From Mycobacteriales bacterium (GTDB lineage Bacteria; Actinomycetota; Actinomycetes; Mycobacteriales; SCTD01): a stretch of 64,000 nt of DNA. Location of the stretch: positions 514,081 through 578,080 of the forward strand of contig JAUJOY010000002.1 of NCBI GenBank assembly GCA_030447385.1, written 5' to 3'. The notes beneath the pieces were generated by a model. The model was not told the DNA's origin. It was given only the letters and a program-made list of their open reading frames with translations, and did no database searches. The translations under genes were made by a program, and so were the position numbers. Position 1 is the first letter of the stretch. Each line of letters opens with the position of its first letter. Positions 7,734 to 17,292 of this stretch are shown here, in pieces.

Positions 7734-8362
7734 CCGGCGCGAGGATCGAGCACCTGGTCACCCGTGGGACGTTCAGCCTCGACGGCGAGACCTTCGACGT
7801 CGACAACAACGTGTGGCTGGTCGGCGACGACGACGAGGTCCTCGTGCTCGACGCGCCGCACGACCCGGACGCGATCGAGGCTGCGGTCGGTGACCGCACG
7901 GTCGTCGCCATCGCCTGCACGCACGCCCATGACGACCACGTCCGCTACGCGCCCGAGCTGGGGGAGCGAGTCAGTGCACCGGTCCTGCTGCACCCCGACG
8001 ACCGGGTGCTGTGGGACCTCACGCACGGCCGGCACGAGCCGGACGGGGCGCTGCGCGAGGGCCAGGTGCTCGAGGTCGCCGGCCTGCGGGTGCACGTGCT
8101 GCACACCCCGGGGCACGCCCCCGGCGCGGTCTGCTTCTTCGTGCCCGACCTGGGGGCGGTGTTCACCGGCGACACGCTGTTCGCCGGCGGTCCCGGCGCG
8201 ACCGGCCGCAGCTACAGCGACTACCCGACCATCCTCGAGTCGATCCGCAGCCGGCTGCTCACCCTCCCGCCGGAGACCCGGGTGCTGACCGGCCACGGGG
8301 ACGAGACGTCGGTGCGCGCCGAGGCCCCGTCCTTCGACGAGTGGGTGAGCAGGCAGGCCTGA
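7730..8362 (+). CDS. Metallo-beta-lactamase-fold hydrolase linked to mscR
   Basis: A 210-aa MBL-fold protein. The metal-binding motif is CTHAHDDHV (HxHxDH), followed by [12 protein letters not shown] and [10 protein letters not shown] with later metal ligands, as in glyoxalase II-like hydrolases. It is translationally coupled to mscR (GTGA overlap). The established pairing suggests it hydrolyses the S-formylmycothiol produced by MscR, releasing formate and mycothiol. That role is inference from context; glyoxalase II-type substrates are the alternative. Confidence 0.85.
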   Translation: MTGARIEHLVTRGTFSLDGETFDVDNNVWLVGDDDEVLVLDAPHDPDAIEAAVGDRTVVAIACTHAHDDHVRYAPELGERVSAPVLLHPDDRVLWDLTHGRHEPDGALREGQVLEVAGLRVHVLHTPGHAPGAVCFFVPDLGAVFTGDTLFAGGPGATGRSYSDYPTILESIRSRLLTLPPETRVLTGHGDETSVRAEAPSFDEWVSRQA

Positions 8363-8366
8363 CGGG

Positions 8367-9740
8367 CTACACCCCCGCGAGCTGCCCGCGCGAGGGCCGC
8401 AGGTAGACCGTCCAGGTGAGCGCGAAGCACACGCCGTAGAAGGCCAGGAAGGCGATGTACGCGGCGTTGCCCGCGCCGGTCTCCAGGAAGCTCTGCCGGA
8501 AGGCGACGTTCACGAGCACACCGCCGAACGCGCCGACAGCTCCGGCGATCCCGATCAGGGCCCCGGACAGCCGCCGGGCTTCTCGGTCGGACCCGACGCG
8601 GTCGGCCCCGGCGACGATGAGCTTGGCGGACTTCGCCCGGAAGACCGCCGGGATCATCTTGTAGGTCGAGCCGTTGCCGATCCCGGAGAAGACGAACAGT
8701 GCCGTGAAGCCGACGACGAACATCGGCAACGACGCCTGCAGCGACGCGACGAGCACGACCGCAGCGCCACAGGCCATGGCCACGAAGTTCCAGAAGGTGA
8801 CCCGGGCGCCGCCCCACTTGTCGGCCATCATCCCGCCCACCGGGCGGATCAGCGAGCCCAGCAGCGGCCCGAGGAACGTCAGGTAGGCCGCGTCCAGCGG
8901 CGTGGGGAAGTCGGCCTGGAACTGCACCTGCAGCACCTGGCCGAAGGCGAAACCGAACCCGATGAACGAGCCGAAGGTGCCGATGTAGAGGAACGACATC
9001 ACCCAGGTGTGCGGGTCGCGGCAGACGTCGCGCATCGCCCGCTTGTCGTTCTTCGCCGAGGTGAGGTTGTCCATGTTGCGCAGCGCGAGCCATGCCGCGC
9101 CGAGCACCAGCGGGATGTACGCGCCGATCAGCAGTCGCGGGTGGGCGGCGCCCGCGGTGGCGAGCACCAGCAGCGCGGCCAGCTGGACCATCGGGACGCC
9201 GAGGTTGCCGCCGCCTGCGTTCAGGCCGAGCGCCCGTCCCTTGAGCCGGTCGGGGTAGAAGGCGTTGATGTTGGCCATGGAGGAGGCGAAGTTGCCACCG
9301 CCGACACCGGCAACCGCCGAGACCACGAGCAGCGTCGACAGCGAGACCCCCGGCTCCACGACGAACAGCGCGAACACCAGTGGAGCCAGCAGCATCAGCG
9401 CGCTGAACACCGTCCAGTTCCGGCCGCCGAACTTGGCGACGGCGAAGGTGTAGGGCAGGCGCAGCGTGGAGCCGACCAGGGCCGGCACGATCGTGAGCAG
9501 GAACTTGTCCTCCGGCGCGAAGCCGTAGGCCGGCCCGAGGAACAGCACCAGCACCGACCACATCGTCCACACCGAGAAGCCGATGTGCTCGGACAGGATC
9601 GAGAAGATCAGGTTGCGGCGGGCAACCCGGTCGCCGCCCGCGGCCCAGAACTGCTCGTCCTCGGGGCGCCAGTCCTCGATCCACCGCTCCCGCGGAGCAG
9701 GTGTCGTCGTCGAGCCCGTGGTGCCGATCAGCGTGGTCAT
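8367..9740 (-). CDS. narK: NarK-family nitrate/nitrite transporter
   Basis: An MFS permease of 457 aa for nitrate uptake and/or nitrite export. The N-terminus contains WIEDWRPEDEQFW, typical of actinobacterial NarK proteins. Nitrate-signature-like glycine-rich segments are AGVGGGNFASSMANINAFYP and a later GNGSTYKMIP. Around 12 TM segments are evident. ATG 9740 was chosen because GGAGG lies about ten bases upstream; a longer frame to 9776 lacks one. It converges on the MBL gene with a 4-bp gap. Together with the HemD/regulator gene to its right it recalls the mycobacterial narK3-Rv0260c pair. Confidence 0.92.
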   Translation of the reverse strand: MTTLIGTTGSTTTPAPRERWIEDWRPEDEQFWAAGGDRVARRNLIFSILSEHIGFSVWTMWSVLVLFLGPAYGFAPEDKFLLTIVPALVGSTLRLPYTFAVAKFGGRNWTVFSALMLLAPLVFALFVVEPGVSLSTLLVVSAVAGVGGGNFASSMANINAFYPDRLKGRALGLNAGGGNLGVPMVQLAALLVLATAGAAHPRLLIGAYIPLVLGAAWLALRNMDNLTSAKNDKRAMRDVCRDPHTWVMSFLYIGTFGSFIGFGFAFGQVLQVQFQADFPTPLDAAYLTFLGPLLGSLIRPVGGMMADKWGGARVTFWNFVAMACGAAVVLVASLQASLPMFVVGFTALFVFSGIGNGSTYKMIPAVFRAKSAKLIVAGADRVGSDREARRLSGALIGIAGAVGAFGGVLVNVAFRQSFLETGAGNAAYIAFLAFYGVCFALTWTVYLRPSRGQLAGV

Positions 9741-9785
9741 GGGTCGGGTTCCTCCAGTGCGGGGGGGGGTGTGCACCGGACGCTA

Positions 9786-9810
9786 GGAACGCCTGTTCCG
9801 CCGACGTCGC
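9786..9810. promoter_or_regulatory. Upstream region of narK: small palindrome and half GlnR-like site
   Basis: GGAACGCCTGTTCC (9786-9799) is a perfect 5-bp inverted repeat with a 4-base spacer. On the narK strand 9795-9810 reads GCGAC-n6-GGAAC, a single a/b pair resembling half a GlnR box. The match is weak, but nitrate transporter genes are typical GlnR targets. Confidence 0.25.
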
Positions 9811-9870
9811 CGCGCCGAGGACGGGAGGTCACCTTCTGCTCACACCCATAAAGGGGACGCCGTGCGGGGA

Positions 9871-10989
9871 TCAGGAGTCGGCCGCGGCCAGCCGGTAGCC
9901 GCGCTTGACGACGGTCTGCACGACCCCCCCGGCGGGTCCGAGCGCCGTGCGCAGCCGGGCGACTGTCATCTCGACAGCGTGCTCGTCGGCCACCTCGTCG
10001 CGCCACGCCACCCGCAGGAGCTCAGGTCGCGACAGGACGCGCCCGCTGCAGTTCACCAAGGCCGCCAGCACCCCGGTCTGGCGTGAGGTCAGCTCCACCG
10101 GGTGCCCGTCCACGAGCACGCTGTGGCCGCGCAGCTCGAGCCGGTGCCCAGCGGCGTCGACGCGCTTCGTGCGCCGGGCGGGCAGCTCCTCCACCACGCA
10201 GCGCACCAGGGCACCGAGCCTGGCCCGCTGTGGCTGCACCGTGGGGATGCCGCGGAGCTCGAACGCCGCAGCTGTCACCGGACCTACGCACGCCGCGACG
10301 ACGTCATCGGCGAAGGCACGCAGCAGCAGGGTCTCTCGTCCCTCCTGGCGGGCGGTCGAGAGCAGGCTCGCCACGGCGGGCGCGCTCGTGAACGTGACGC
10401 AGTCGACCTGCCCGCCGGCGATCTGCTCCACGAGCCGGCGCAGCGGGCGGACGTCCTCGGGCGGCACCCAGCGGTAGACCGGGATCTCGACGACGTCGGC
10501 GCCGGCGGCCCGCAGGGCCGCCGTCAGCTCGGTCAGCGGGTCGCCGTGCAGCTGAATCGCGACCCTGCGCCCGTCCACGCCCTCGGCGAGCAGCCGCGCG
10601 AGCACCTCGTCACTCGACTCGCTTCCGGGCGACCACGACTCGGCGAGCCCGGCAGCGCGTACCGCCCCCTTCGCCTTCGGGCCTCTGGTCAGCAGCTCGG
10701 AGGCGGCGAAGCAGGAGCGCAGCGGCTCACCGAGCCCCCAGCCGTCAGCCGCCTCCATCCACCCGCGGAAGCCGATCCCGGTGGTGGCCACCACCACGTC
10801 CGGCGGGTGCGCCACGCACGCCCTCGTGGCCGCCAGCAGCTGCTCGTCGTCCTGGGTGGGGACGATGCGCAGAGCCGCTGCCTCCACCACGCGCGCCCCC
10901 CGCCGGGAGAGCAGCGCAGTGAGCTCCTCCCGCCGGCGGGCAGCCGTGACGGCGACGGTGAACCCGGTGAGGGGCTCCAGGTCCGGCAC
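9871..10989 (-). CDS. Uroporphyrinogen-III synthase-like / winged-helix regulator fusion
   Basis: A two-domain protein of 372 aa. Residues 1 to about 235 are a HemD fold, with segments such as VVVATTGIGFRGWMEAADGW, VAIQLHGDP and VDCVTFTSAPAVASLL. About 270-370 is an OmpR/PhoB-type winged helix with LTSRQTGVLAALV and VVQTVVKRGYRL. GTG 10987-10989 has AGGAG seven bases upstream; a longer frame to TTG 11067 is possible. The mycobacterial homologue next to narK3 has the same architecture. It may both serve siroheme synthesis for NirB and regulate, or be a HemD-derived sensor. It is divergent from the nitrate reductase operon. The true enzyme activity is untested. Confidence 0.88.
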   Translation of the reverse strand: MPDLEPLTGFTVAVTAARRREELTALLSRRGARVVEAAALRIVPTQDDEQLLAATRACVAHPPDVVVATTGIGFRGWMEAADGWGLGEPLRSCFAASELLTRGPKAKGAVRAAGLAESWSPGSESSDEVLARLLAEGVDGRRVAIQLHGDPLTELTAALRAAGADVVEIPVYRWVPPEDVRPLRRLVEQIAGGQVDCVTFTSAPAVASLLSTARQEGRETLLLRAFADDVVAACVGPVTAAAFELRGIPTVQPQRARLGALVRCVVEELPARRTKRVDAAGHRLELRGHSVLVDGHPVELTSRQTGVLAALVNCSGRVLSRPELLRVAWRDEVADEHAVEMTVARLRTALGPAGGVVQTVVKRGYRLAAADS

Positions 10990-11117
10990 GGGCGAGCTCC
11001 TCTCGGTGTCAGGAGGACGAGCGGATGCCGACACTGTGGCGGGCTCAGGTTGCCGTCCTGTTTCCAAGACGTGTCTGCCGTAACCGCACAGCGGAAGGAC
11101 GGCCCCATGAGGACCAC

Positions 11118-11155
11118 GTCACGTCCCCGGAACATGGCGGACACCACTACGGCAC
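11118..11155 (+). promoter_or_regulatory. GlnR-like operator upstream of the nitrate reductase operon
   Basis: Four pentamers, each separated by exactly 6 bp, read GTCAC, GGAAC, GACAC, GGCAC. The actinobacterial GlnR consensus is gTnAC-n6-GaAAC repeated, so all four sites keep the G..AC frame and spacing. It lies about 60-100 bp before the nitrate reductase start in the divergent region. Nitrogen-limitation control by GlnR is the expected behaviour of this pathway. The assignment is by pattern only. Confidence 0.6.
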
Positions 11156-11216
11156 GAGGTGCCCGCACCGTGTAGCCGTGCCCACGACGCTGCTCCCTCC
11201 GCCGAGGGACCCCGCC

Positions 11217-13274
11217 GTGCAGACGCGCTGCCCGTACTGCGCACTGCAGTGCGCGATGACCCTCACGCCGGCCGGTGCCGGCGCCGTGGTGGAGGCCGGC
11301 GACGGGGGGCTGTGCCGCAAGGGCTGGACGTCGGCCGCACTGCTGGACTCGCCGAGGCGCCTGACGCATCCGTGGGTGCGTGACGGCCGGCACGGGCGGC
11401 TGCGGGAGGCGACGTGGGACGAGGCGCTCGACCGGGTTGCCGACGGCTTTCGCCGTGCGCAGGACAGCGGCGGGTACGACGCGGTCGGCGTCTTCGGGGG
11501 CGGCGGCCTGACGAACGAGAAGGCCTACCTGCTGGGCAAGTTCGCCCGGGTGGCGCTGCGCAGCAGCTCGATCGACTACAACGGTCGCTTCTGCATGAGC
11601 TCGGCGACCGCCGGCGCGCTGCGGGCATTCGGCCTCGACCGCGGGATGCCCTTCCCGCTGGTGGACCTCGACGACGCGGGCTGCATCCTGCTGGTCGGCA
11701 GCAACCTCGCCGAGACGATGCCACCGGTGATGCAGCGCCTCGTACGGCAGCGGGAGAACGGCGGCACGCTGATCGTCGTCGACCCGCGACGCACGCCCAC
11801 CGCCGACGCGGCCACCCTGCACCTGCAGGTGCAGCCCGGCACGGACCTGGCTCTTGCCAACGGCCTGCTGTTCCTCGCGATCGAGCTGGGCCACGTCGAC
11901 GAGGCCTACATCGCCGCGCGCACGACCGGGTGGGGGGACGTTCGCCGCGCGGTCAGCGCGTCGTGGCCGGCGCAGGTGGAACGCGCCACGGGGGTCAGCG
12001 AGCCCGACCTGCGCAGGGCCGTCCAGCTCCTGGCGGCGGCCGACCGCGCGATGGTCCTGACCGCCCGCGGGGCGGAGCAGCACGCGCACGGTGTGGACAC
12101 GGTGTCGGCGTTCGTCAACCTGGCGCTGGCGCTCGGCCTGCCGGGCCGCCCGGGTGCGGGCTGGGGGTGCCTGACCGGTCAGGGCAACGGCCAGGGCGGA
12201 CGGGAGCACGGGCAGCGGGCCGACCAGCTGCCGGGCTACCGCAGGCTCGACGACCCCGCCGCGCGCGCGCACGTCGCCGCCGTGTGGGGGATCGACCCCG
12301 ACGACCTGCCGGCACCGGGACGCTCGGCCTACGAGCTGCTCGAGGCGCTCGGCTCGGGTGGGGGCCCGCGCGCACTGCTGCTGATGGGGAGCAACCCCGT
12401 CGTGAGCGCGCCGCGCGCCGCGCACGTGCAGTCCCGGCTCGCCTCGCTGGACCTCCTGGTCGTCGCCGACGTGGTGCTGTCCGAGACGGCGGCGATGGCC
12501 GACGTCGTCCTGCCGGTCGCGCAGTGGGCCGAGGAGGACGGCACCACGACCGACCTGCAGGGTCGCGTGCTGCTGCGCCGCCGGGCGCTGGACCCGCCGC
12601 CGGGGGTGCGGACCGACCTGCACGTCCTCGCAGGACTCGCGCAGCGGCTCGGCTGCACAGCGACCTTCCCCGTGGAGCCACGCGAGGTCTTCGACGAGCT
12701 CCGGCTCGCCAGCTCGGGCGGGCCGGCCGACTACGCCGGCATCAGCTACGACCGGCTGGCTGCGGGGGAGGCCCTGCACTGGCCGTGCCCGCTGGAGAGC
12801 TCGCCGGGAACGCCGCGCCTCTTCCTCGAGCGCTTCGCCACGCCGGACGGCCGGGCCCGGTTCGTCGCCGTGTCGCAGCCCCCGTCGGCCGAGCCGGTCG
12901 ACGAGGACTTCCCCCTGCTGCTGACCACCGGCCGGGTGGCGGCGCACTACCAGAGCGGGGCGCAGACCCGGCGCATCGACGAGCTGTCCGGCGACGCTCC
13001 CGCAGCCTTCGTGGAGCTGCATCCCTTCCTCGCCGAGCGGCTGGACGTCGCGGACGGCGAACGCGTCCGGGTCAGCACCCGCCGCGGCGAGGCGTTCGTG
13101 CGTACGCGCGTGAGCTCCGACATCCGGCCGGACACCGTGTTCGTGCCCTTCCACTGGGCCGGCCGGCAGCGCGCCAACCTGCTCACGAGCGACGCGCTGG
13201 ACCCCACCTCGAAGATGCCGGCATTCAAGGTCTGCGCGGCCCGCATCGACCGGCTCGAGGAGGCGCTGCGATGA
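11217..13274 (+). CDS. nasA: Assimilatory nitrate reductase, molybdopterin catalytic subunit
   Basis: A molybdopterin oxidoreductase of about 685 aa that reduces nitrate to nitrite in the cytoplasm. The N-terminal [4Fe-4S] motif is CPYCALQC at residues 5-12, with the fourth Cys in GLCRKGW. Mo-bis-MGD-binding segments include SAWPAQVE-like, MLMGSNPVV-like (LLMGSNPVVSAPRAA) and the C-terminal molydop-binding domain with TGRVAAHYQSG and PFHWAGRQRANLLTSDALDP. There is no Tat signal, as expected for Nas/NarB. GTG 11217 has GAGGGA upstream; GTG 11178 is an alternative. The next gene overlaps by ATGA and supplies its electron-transfer partner. moaA for the cofactor ends the operon. Confidence 0.94.
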   Translation: MQTRCPYCALQCAMTLTPAGAGAVVEAGDGGLCRKGWTSAALLDSPRRLTHPWVRDGRHGRLREATWDEALDRVADGFRRAQDSGGYDAVGVFGGGGLTNEKAYLLGKFARVALRSSSIDYNGRFCMSSATAGALRAFGLDRGMPFPLVDLDDAGCILLVGSNLAETMPPVMQRLVRQRENGGTLIVVDPRRTPTADAATLHLQVQPGTDLALANGLLFLAIELGHVDEAYIAARTTGWGDVRRAVSASWPAQVERATGVSEPDLRRAVQLLAAADRAMVLTARGAEQHAHGVDTVSAFVNLALALGLPGRPGAGWGCLTGQGNGQGGREHGQRADQLPGYRRLDDPAARAHVAAVWGIDPDDLPAPGRSAYELLEALGSGGGPRALLLMGSNPVVSAPRAAHVQSRLASLDLLVVADVVLSETAAMADVVLPVAQWAEEDGTTTDLQGRVLLRRRALDPPPGVRTDLHVLAGLAQRLGCTATFPVEPREVFDELRLASSGGPADYAGISYDRLAAGEALHWPCPLESSPGTPRLFLERFATPDGRARFVAVSQPPSAEPVDEDFPLLLTTGRVAAHYQSGAQTRRIDELSGDAPAAFVELHPFLAERLDVADGERVRVSTRRGEAFVRTRVSSDIRPDTVFVPFHWAGRQRANLLTSDALDPTSKMPAFKVCAARIDRLEEALR

Positions 13275-14737
13275 GCCCCCAGGGCCAGCGCGTCGTGGTG
13301 ATCGGCAACGGCATGGCCGGAGCCCGGGTGGTGGACGAGATCTGCCGGCGCGACCCCGCGGCCCGGGTCACCGTCTTCGGCACGGAGGAGCGCCCCGCCT
13401 ACAACCGGATCCTGCTGTCCGACGTCCTGGCCGGCCAGCGACGCCACGACGAGATCGCTCTGACCGAATGCCCGCCGAACGTCGTGCAGCGGCTCGGGAC
13501 CAGCGTCGTGCGCATCGACCGGAACGCCCGCACCGTGGTCGGGGAGGACCGCAGCACCACGCAGTACGACGCGCTCGTCCTCGCGACCGGCTCGACGGCG
13601 CTGGTGCCGCCGGTGCACGGCATCGCCGGGCCGGATGGGCTGCTGCTCAGCGGCGTCCACGTCTTTCGCACCCTCGACGACTGCGAGGCCATCACCGCCG
13701 CGGCCGGCAGGGCCCGCACCGCCGTCGTCGTGGGAGGCGGCCTGCTCGGGCTCGAGGCTGCGCGCGGGCTGCTCCGCCACGGGCTGCGGGTCGAGGTCGT
13801 GCACGGCATGGACCACCTCATGGAGGCCCAGCTCGACCCGACCGGCGGTGCGGTGCTGCGCCGTGCGGTCGAGGCTCTGGGCGTCACCGTGCACCTGGGC
13901 TCCTTCGCCTCCGCCGTGACCGGCGGCCGACGGGTGACCGGCGTGCGGCTGGCGAACGGCCGGCACGTCGACGCCGACCTCGTCGTGCTGGCCTGCGGCA
14001 TCCGGCCGCAGGTGGACCTCGCCCGCGCCGCGGGCCTGTCGATCGGCCGCGCCATCCTCGTCGACGACGGCCTGCGCACCGACGACCCGCACGTGTTCGC
14101 GATCGGCGAGTGCGCGCAGCACCGCGACCAGGTCTACGGCCTCGTCGCGCCGGCATGGGAGCAGGCCGCGGTCCTCGCCGACCTGCTCACGGGTCGCCCC
14201 GCCAGCTACACCGGCTCCAAGCTGGTCACCAGGCTCAAGGCGATGGACCTCGACGTCGCCGCGATGGGGGACACGGCTCCCGAGCTGGCTGACTGCGGGG
14301 GCGGCCTCGAGGTGCTCTCGTTCGCCGACCCGGTCCGGCACGTCTACAAGAAGCTGGTGGTCCGCGACGGGGTCGTCACCGGCGCCATCCTGCTCGGCGA
14401 CCTGTCGACCGTCGGCGAGGTGACCCAGGCGTTCGACCGGGCGACGCCCCTGCCGGAGGCCCGGCTGCACCTGCTGTTCCGCGGCGGCGGCGACACCGCA
14501 CCGGTGGATCCGGCCGGCCTCGAGGACGACGCCACCGTGTGCACCTGCAACGGCGTGCGCGCCGGGACGATCCGCGCCACACAGCTGCGTACCGTCGCCG
14601 CGGTAGCCCTGGCCACCCGCGCCACGACCGGCTGCGGCGGCTGCCGGGGAGTCGTCGAGGGGCTGCTCCGCGGGTCGGCAGGTGCTGCCCTGCAGCCCGT
14701 TGCGGGCTCGGCCGTCGGAGAGCGCAGAAGCGCATGA
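13271..14737 (+). CDS. FAD oxidoreductase with BFD-like [2Fe-2S] domain (nitrate reductase electron-transfer subunit)
   Basis: A 488-aa pyridine nucleotide-disulfide oxidoreductase. The FAD-binding GNGMAGARVV is at about residues 12-21 and the NAD-binding GGGLLGLEAARGL in the middle. FAIGECAQH is the second FAD motif. A NirB-like C-terminal segment follows, ending in a bacterioferredoxin-like iron-sulfur domain CTCNGVRAGTI...CGGCRG. The layout is the N-terminal half of NirB without siroheme domains, as in NasB-type subunits that pass NAD(P)H electrons to nitrate reductase. ATGA overlaps on both sides couple it to nasA and nirB. Function as the NasA partner is inferred from this context. Confidence 0.86.
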   Translation: MSPQGQRVVVIGNGMAGARVVDEICRRDPAARVTVFGTEERPAYNRILLSDVLAGQRRHDEIALTECPPNVVQRLGTSVVRIDRNARTVVGEDRSTTQYDALVLATGSTALVPPVHGIAGPDGLLLSGVHVFRTLDDCEAITAAAGRARTAVVVGGGLLGLEAARGLLRHGLRVEVVHGMDHLMEAQLDPTGGAVLRRAVEALGVTVHLGSFASAVTGGRRVTGVRLANGRHVDADLVVLACGIRPQVDLARAAGLSIGRAILVDDGLRTDDPHVFAIGECAQHRDQVYGLVAPAWEQAAVLADLLTGRPASYTGSKLVTRLKAMDLDVAAMGDTAPELADCGGGLEVLSFADPVRHVYKKLVVRDGVVTGAILLGDLSTVGEVTQAFDRATPLPEARLHLLFRGGGDTAPVDPAGLEDDATVCTCNGVRAGTIRATQLRTVAAVALATRATTGCGGCRGVVEGLLRGSAGAALQPVAGSAVGERRSA

Positions 14738-17292
14738 GCCGCAGGACTCTCGTCGTCGTCGGGCACGGGATGGTCGGGCACCGACTCGTGGAGCTGGCCG
14801 TCGAGCGCGGGCTCGTCGCCGCCGGCTGGGACGTCGTCGTGCACGCCGCCGAGCCGGTCCCGGCCTACGACCGCGTGGGCCTGTCGTCGTGGTTTCGCGG
14901 GACCACGGCCGAGGAGCTGAGCCTTGTCGAGGACGGCTTCTTCGACTCCCCGGCCCTGGACCTGCGCCTCGACGACCCGGTGGTCTCGATCGACGTGGAG
15001 GCCCGTACGGTGTCCAGCCGCTGCGGCACGGTCACGCCTTACGACGCGCTCGTCCTCGCCACCGGCTCGACCGCGTTCGTCCCGCCGATACCCGGCTCCA
15101 CCGGACGGGGCCGGTTCGTCTACCGCACCCTGGAAGACCTCGAGCAGATCCGCGCCGCGGCACAGGGCGCGCGCACCGGCGCGGTGATCGGCGGCGGCCT
15201 GCTCGGGCTGGAGGCCGCCGATGCGCTGCGCTCGCTGGACCTCTCGACGACCGTGGTGGAGTTCGCGCCCCGGCTGATGCCGCTGCAGGTGGACGAGGCC
15301 GGCGGTCAGGCGCTGCTTCGGCTCGTCGAGGACCTGGGCGTGGCCGTGCGGACCTCGGCGGCCACCCAGGTCATCGAGGAGCGGGAGAGCGGCCTGCGCC
15401 TGGTGTTCGCCGACGGCGAGCCGCTCGACGTCGACCTCGTCGTGTTCTCTGCCGGCATCCGCCCCGACGACGCGCTCGCCCGCGGCGCCGGACTGCACAC
15501 CGCTGAGCGCGGCGGCGTCTTGGTCGACGAGACCTGCGCGGCGAGCGCTCCTGACGTCTACGCGGTCGGCGAGTGCGCCAGCGCGGCCGGCCGCTGCTGG
15601 GGCCTGGTCGCTCCCGGCTACGCCCAGGCCGAGGTGGTCGTGGACCGCCTCCTCGGCGGCCGGCGCACCTTCACCGGCGCCGACCTGTCCACCAAGCTCA
15701 AGCTGATGGGCATCGACGTCGCCAGCTTCGGTGACTCCCACGCGAGCACCGCCGGCGCGCTCGAGCTGGTCTACGCCAACCCGGTCGCCGGTGTCTACTC
15801 CAAGCTCGTCGTGACCGACGACGCCCGCCACCTGCTCGGCGGCATCCTCGTCGGGGACGCCTCCGCCTACCCGGTCCTGCGGCCGCTGGCCGGGGCGGAC
15901 GTCGTGCTGCCGGCAGACCCCGCCGAGCTCGTGCTGCCCCGCCTCGACGGCGCCTCCCCCGGACCGGGTGCTGCCGCCCTGCCCACGACGGCGCAGGTCT
16001 GCTCCTGCCGGGACGTCAGCAAGGGCGAGATCTGCACGGCCGTACGCGAGGGCGGCTGTCGCGACGTCGCCGGGGTCAAGGCGTGCACCGGCGCCGGGAC
16101 GGTCTGCGGCTCCTGCGTCGGGCTGGTGAAGGACCTCGTTCAGGACGAGCTGTCGACCCTCGGTGTGGCCATGAGCAGCGCGCTGTGCGAGCACTTCGAC
16201 CTCAGCCGCGCCGAGCTGTTCGAGGTGGTGCGGGTTCAGGGGATCCGCAGCTGGAGCACGCTGCTCGCCGGGCACGGTCGCGGTCTCGGCTGTGACATCT
16301 GCAAGCCCACGGCGGCCTCGATCCTCGCCAGCCTCGACAACGCCTACGTCCTCGACGGCGAGCGCGGCATGCTGCAGGACACCAACGACCACATGCTGGC
16401 CAACCTGCAGAAGGACGGGACCTACTCGGTGGTCCCGCGCATCCCGGGGGGTGAGGTCACCCCGGCGCACCTCATCGTTCTCGGCCAGGTGGCCCAGGAC
16501 TTCGGGCTGTACACGAAGATCACCGGCGGGCAGCGGATCGACATGTTCGGGGCACGGGTCGAGCAGCTGCCGCTCATCTGGAAGCGGCTCGTCGACGCCG
16601 GCATGGAGAGCGGACACGCGTACGGGAAGTCACTGCGCACCGTCAAGTCGTGCGTCGGGCAGACCTGGTGCCGCTACGGCGTGCAGGACTCGACGACGCT
16701 CGCCATCGAGCTCGAGCTGCGCTACCGCGGCCTGCGCAGCCCGCACAAGGTCAAGATGGGCGTCTCGGGATGCGCGCGCGAGTGCGCCGAGGCGCGCAGC
16801 AAGGACTTCGGGGTCATCGCGACGGAGAACGGCTGGAACCTCTACGTCGGCGGCAACGGCGGCTTCCGGCCGCGGCACGCGGACCTGTTCCTGCAGGACG
16901 TCGACACCGAGACGCTGGTCCGCACGATCGACCGGGTCCTGATGCTCTACGTGTTCACCGCCGACCGGCTGCAGCGCACTGCGCCGTGGATCGAGGCGAT
17001 GGAGGGCGGTCTGGACCACCTGCGCGCCGTGGTCGTGGACGACAGCCTCGGCCTGTGCCGTGAGCTGGACACGGCGATGGAACGGCACGTCGCCACCTAC
17101 AGCGACGAGTGGGCCGACACCCTGGCCGACCCGCAGCGGCTGGCCCGCTTCACCTCGTTCGTCAACGCCCCCGGCGTGCCCGACCCGAGCATCGCGTTCG
17201 TCCGCGAGCGTGGCCAGATCCGGCCCGCCCGTCCTGAGGAGAAGGGCCCGACCCTCGTGTCGGGCCCTCGACTGGAGGTGGTCCGCTCATGA
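14734..17292 (+). CDS. nirB: NAD(P)H nitrite reductase, large subunit
   Basis: The assimilatory siroheme nitrite reductase, 852 aa, reduces nitrite to ammonium. In order it has: an FAD domain (VVGHGMVGHRLVE at about residues 8-20), an NAD domain (IGGGLLGLEAADAL), a BFD-like [2Fe-2S] domain with CSCRDVSKGEIC and CTGAGTVCGSC, the ferredoxin-like half domain, and the siroheme/[4Fe-4S] domain. The cluster cysteines are SCVGQTWCRYG (about 641 and 647) and GCARECAEARSKDFG (about 679 and 683). All four are present. Overlapping starts link it to the upstream reductase and to nirD. Confidence 0.97.
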   Translation: MSRRTLVVVGHGMVGHRLVELAVERGLVAAGWDVVVHAAEPVPAYDRVGLSSWFRGTTAEELSLVEDGFFDSPALDLRLDDPVVSIDVEARTVSSRCGTVTPYDALVLATGSTAFVPPIPGSTGRGRFVYRTLEDLEQIRAAAQGARTGAVIGGGLLGLEAADALRSLDLSTTVVEFAPRLMPLQVDEAGGQALLRLVEDLGVAVRTSAATQVIEERESGLRLVFADGEPLDVDLVVFSAGIRPDDALARGAGLHTAERGGVLVDETCAASAPDVYAVGECASAAGRCWGLVAPGYAQAEVVVDRLLGGRRTFTGADLSTKLKLMGIDVASFGDSHASTAGALELVYANPVAGVYSKLVVTDDARHLLGGILVGDASAYPVLRPLAGADVVLPADPAELVLPRLDGASPGPGAAALPTTAQVCSCRDVSKGEICTAVREGGCRDVAGVKACTGAGTVCGSCVGLVKDLVQDELSTLGVAMSSALCEHFDLSRAELFEVVRVQGIRSWSTLLAGHGRGLGCDICKPTAASILASLDNAYVLDGERGMLQDTNDHMLANLQKDGTYSVVPRIPGGEVTPAHLIVLGQVAQDFGLYTKITGGQRIDMFGARVEQLPLIWKRLVDAGMESGHAYGKSLRTVKSCVGQTWCRYGVQDSTTLAIELELRYRGLRSPHKVKMGVSGCARECAEARSKDFGVIATENGWNLYVGGNGGFRPRHADLFLQDVDTETLVRTIDRVLMLYVFTADRLQRTAPWIEAMEGGLDHLRAVVVDDSLGLCRELDTAMERHVATYSDEWADTLADPQRLARFTSFVNAPGVPDPSIAFVRERGQIRPARPEEKGPTLVSGPRLEVVRS

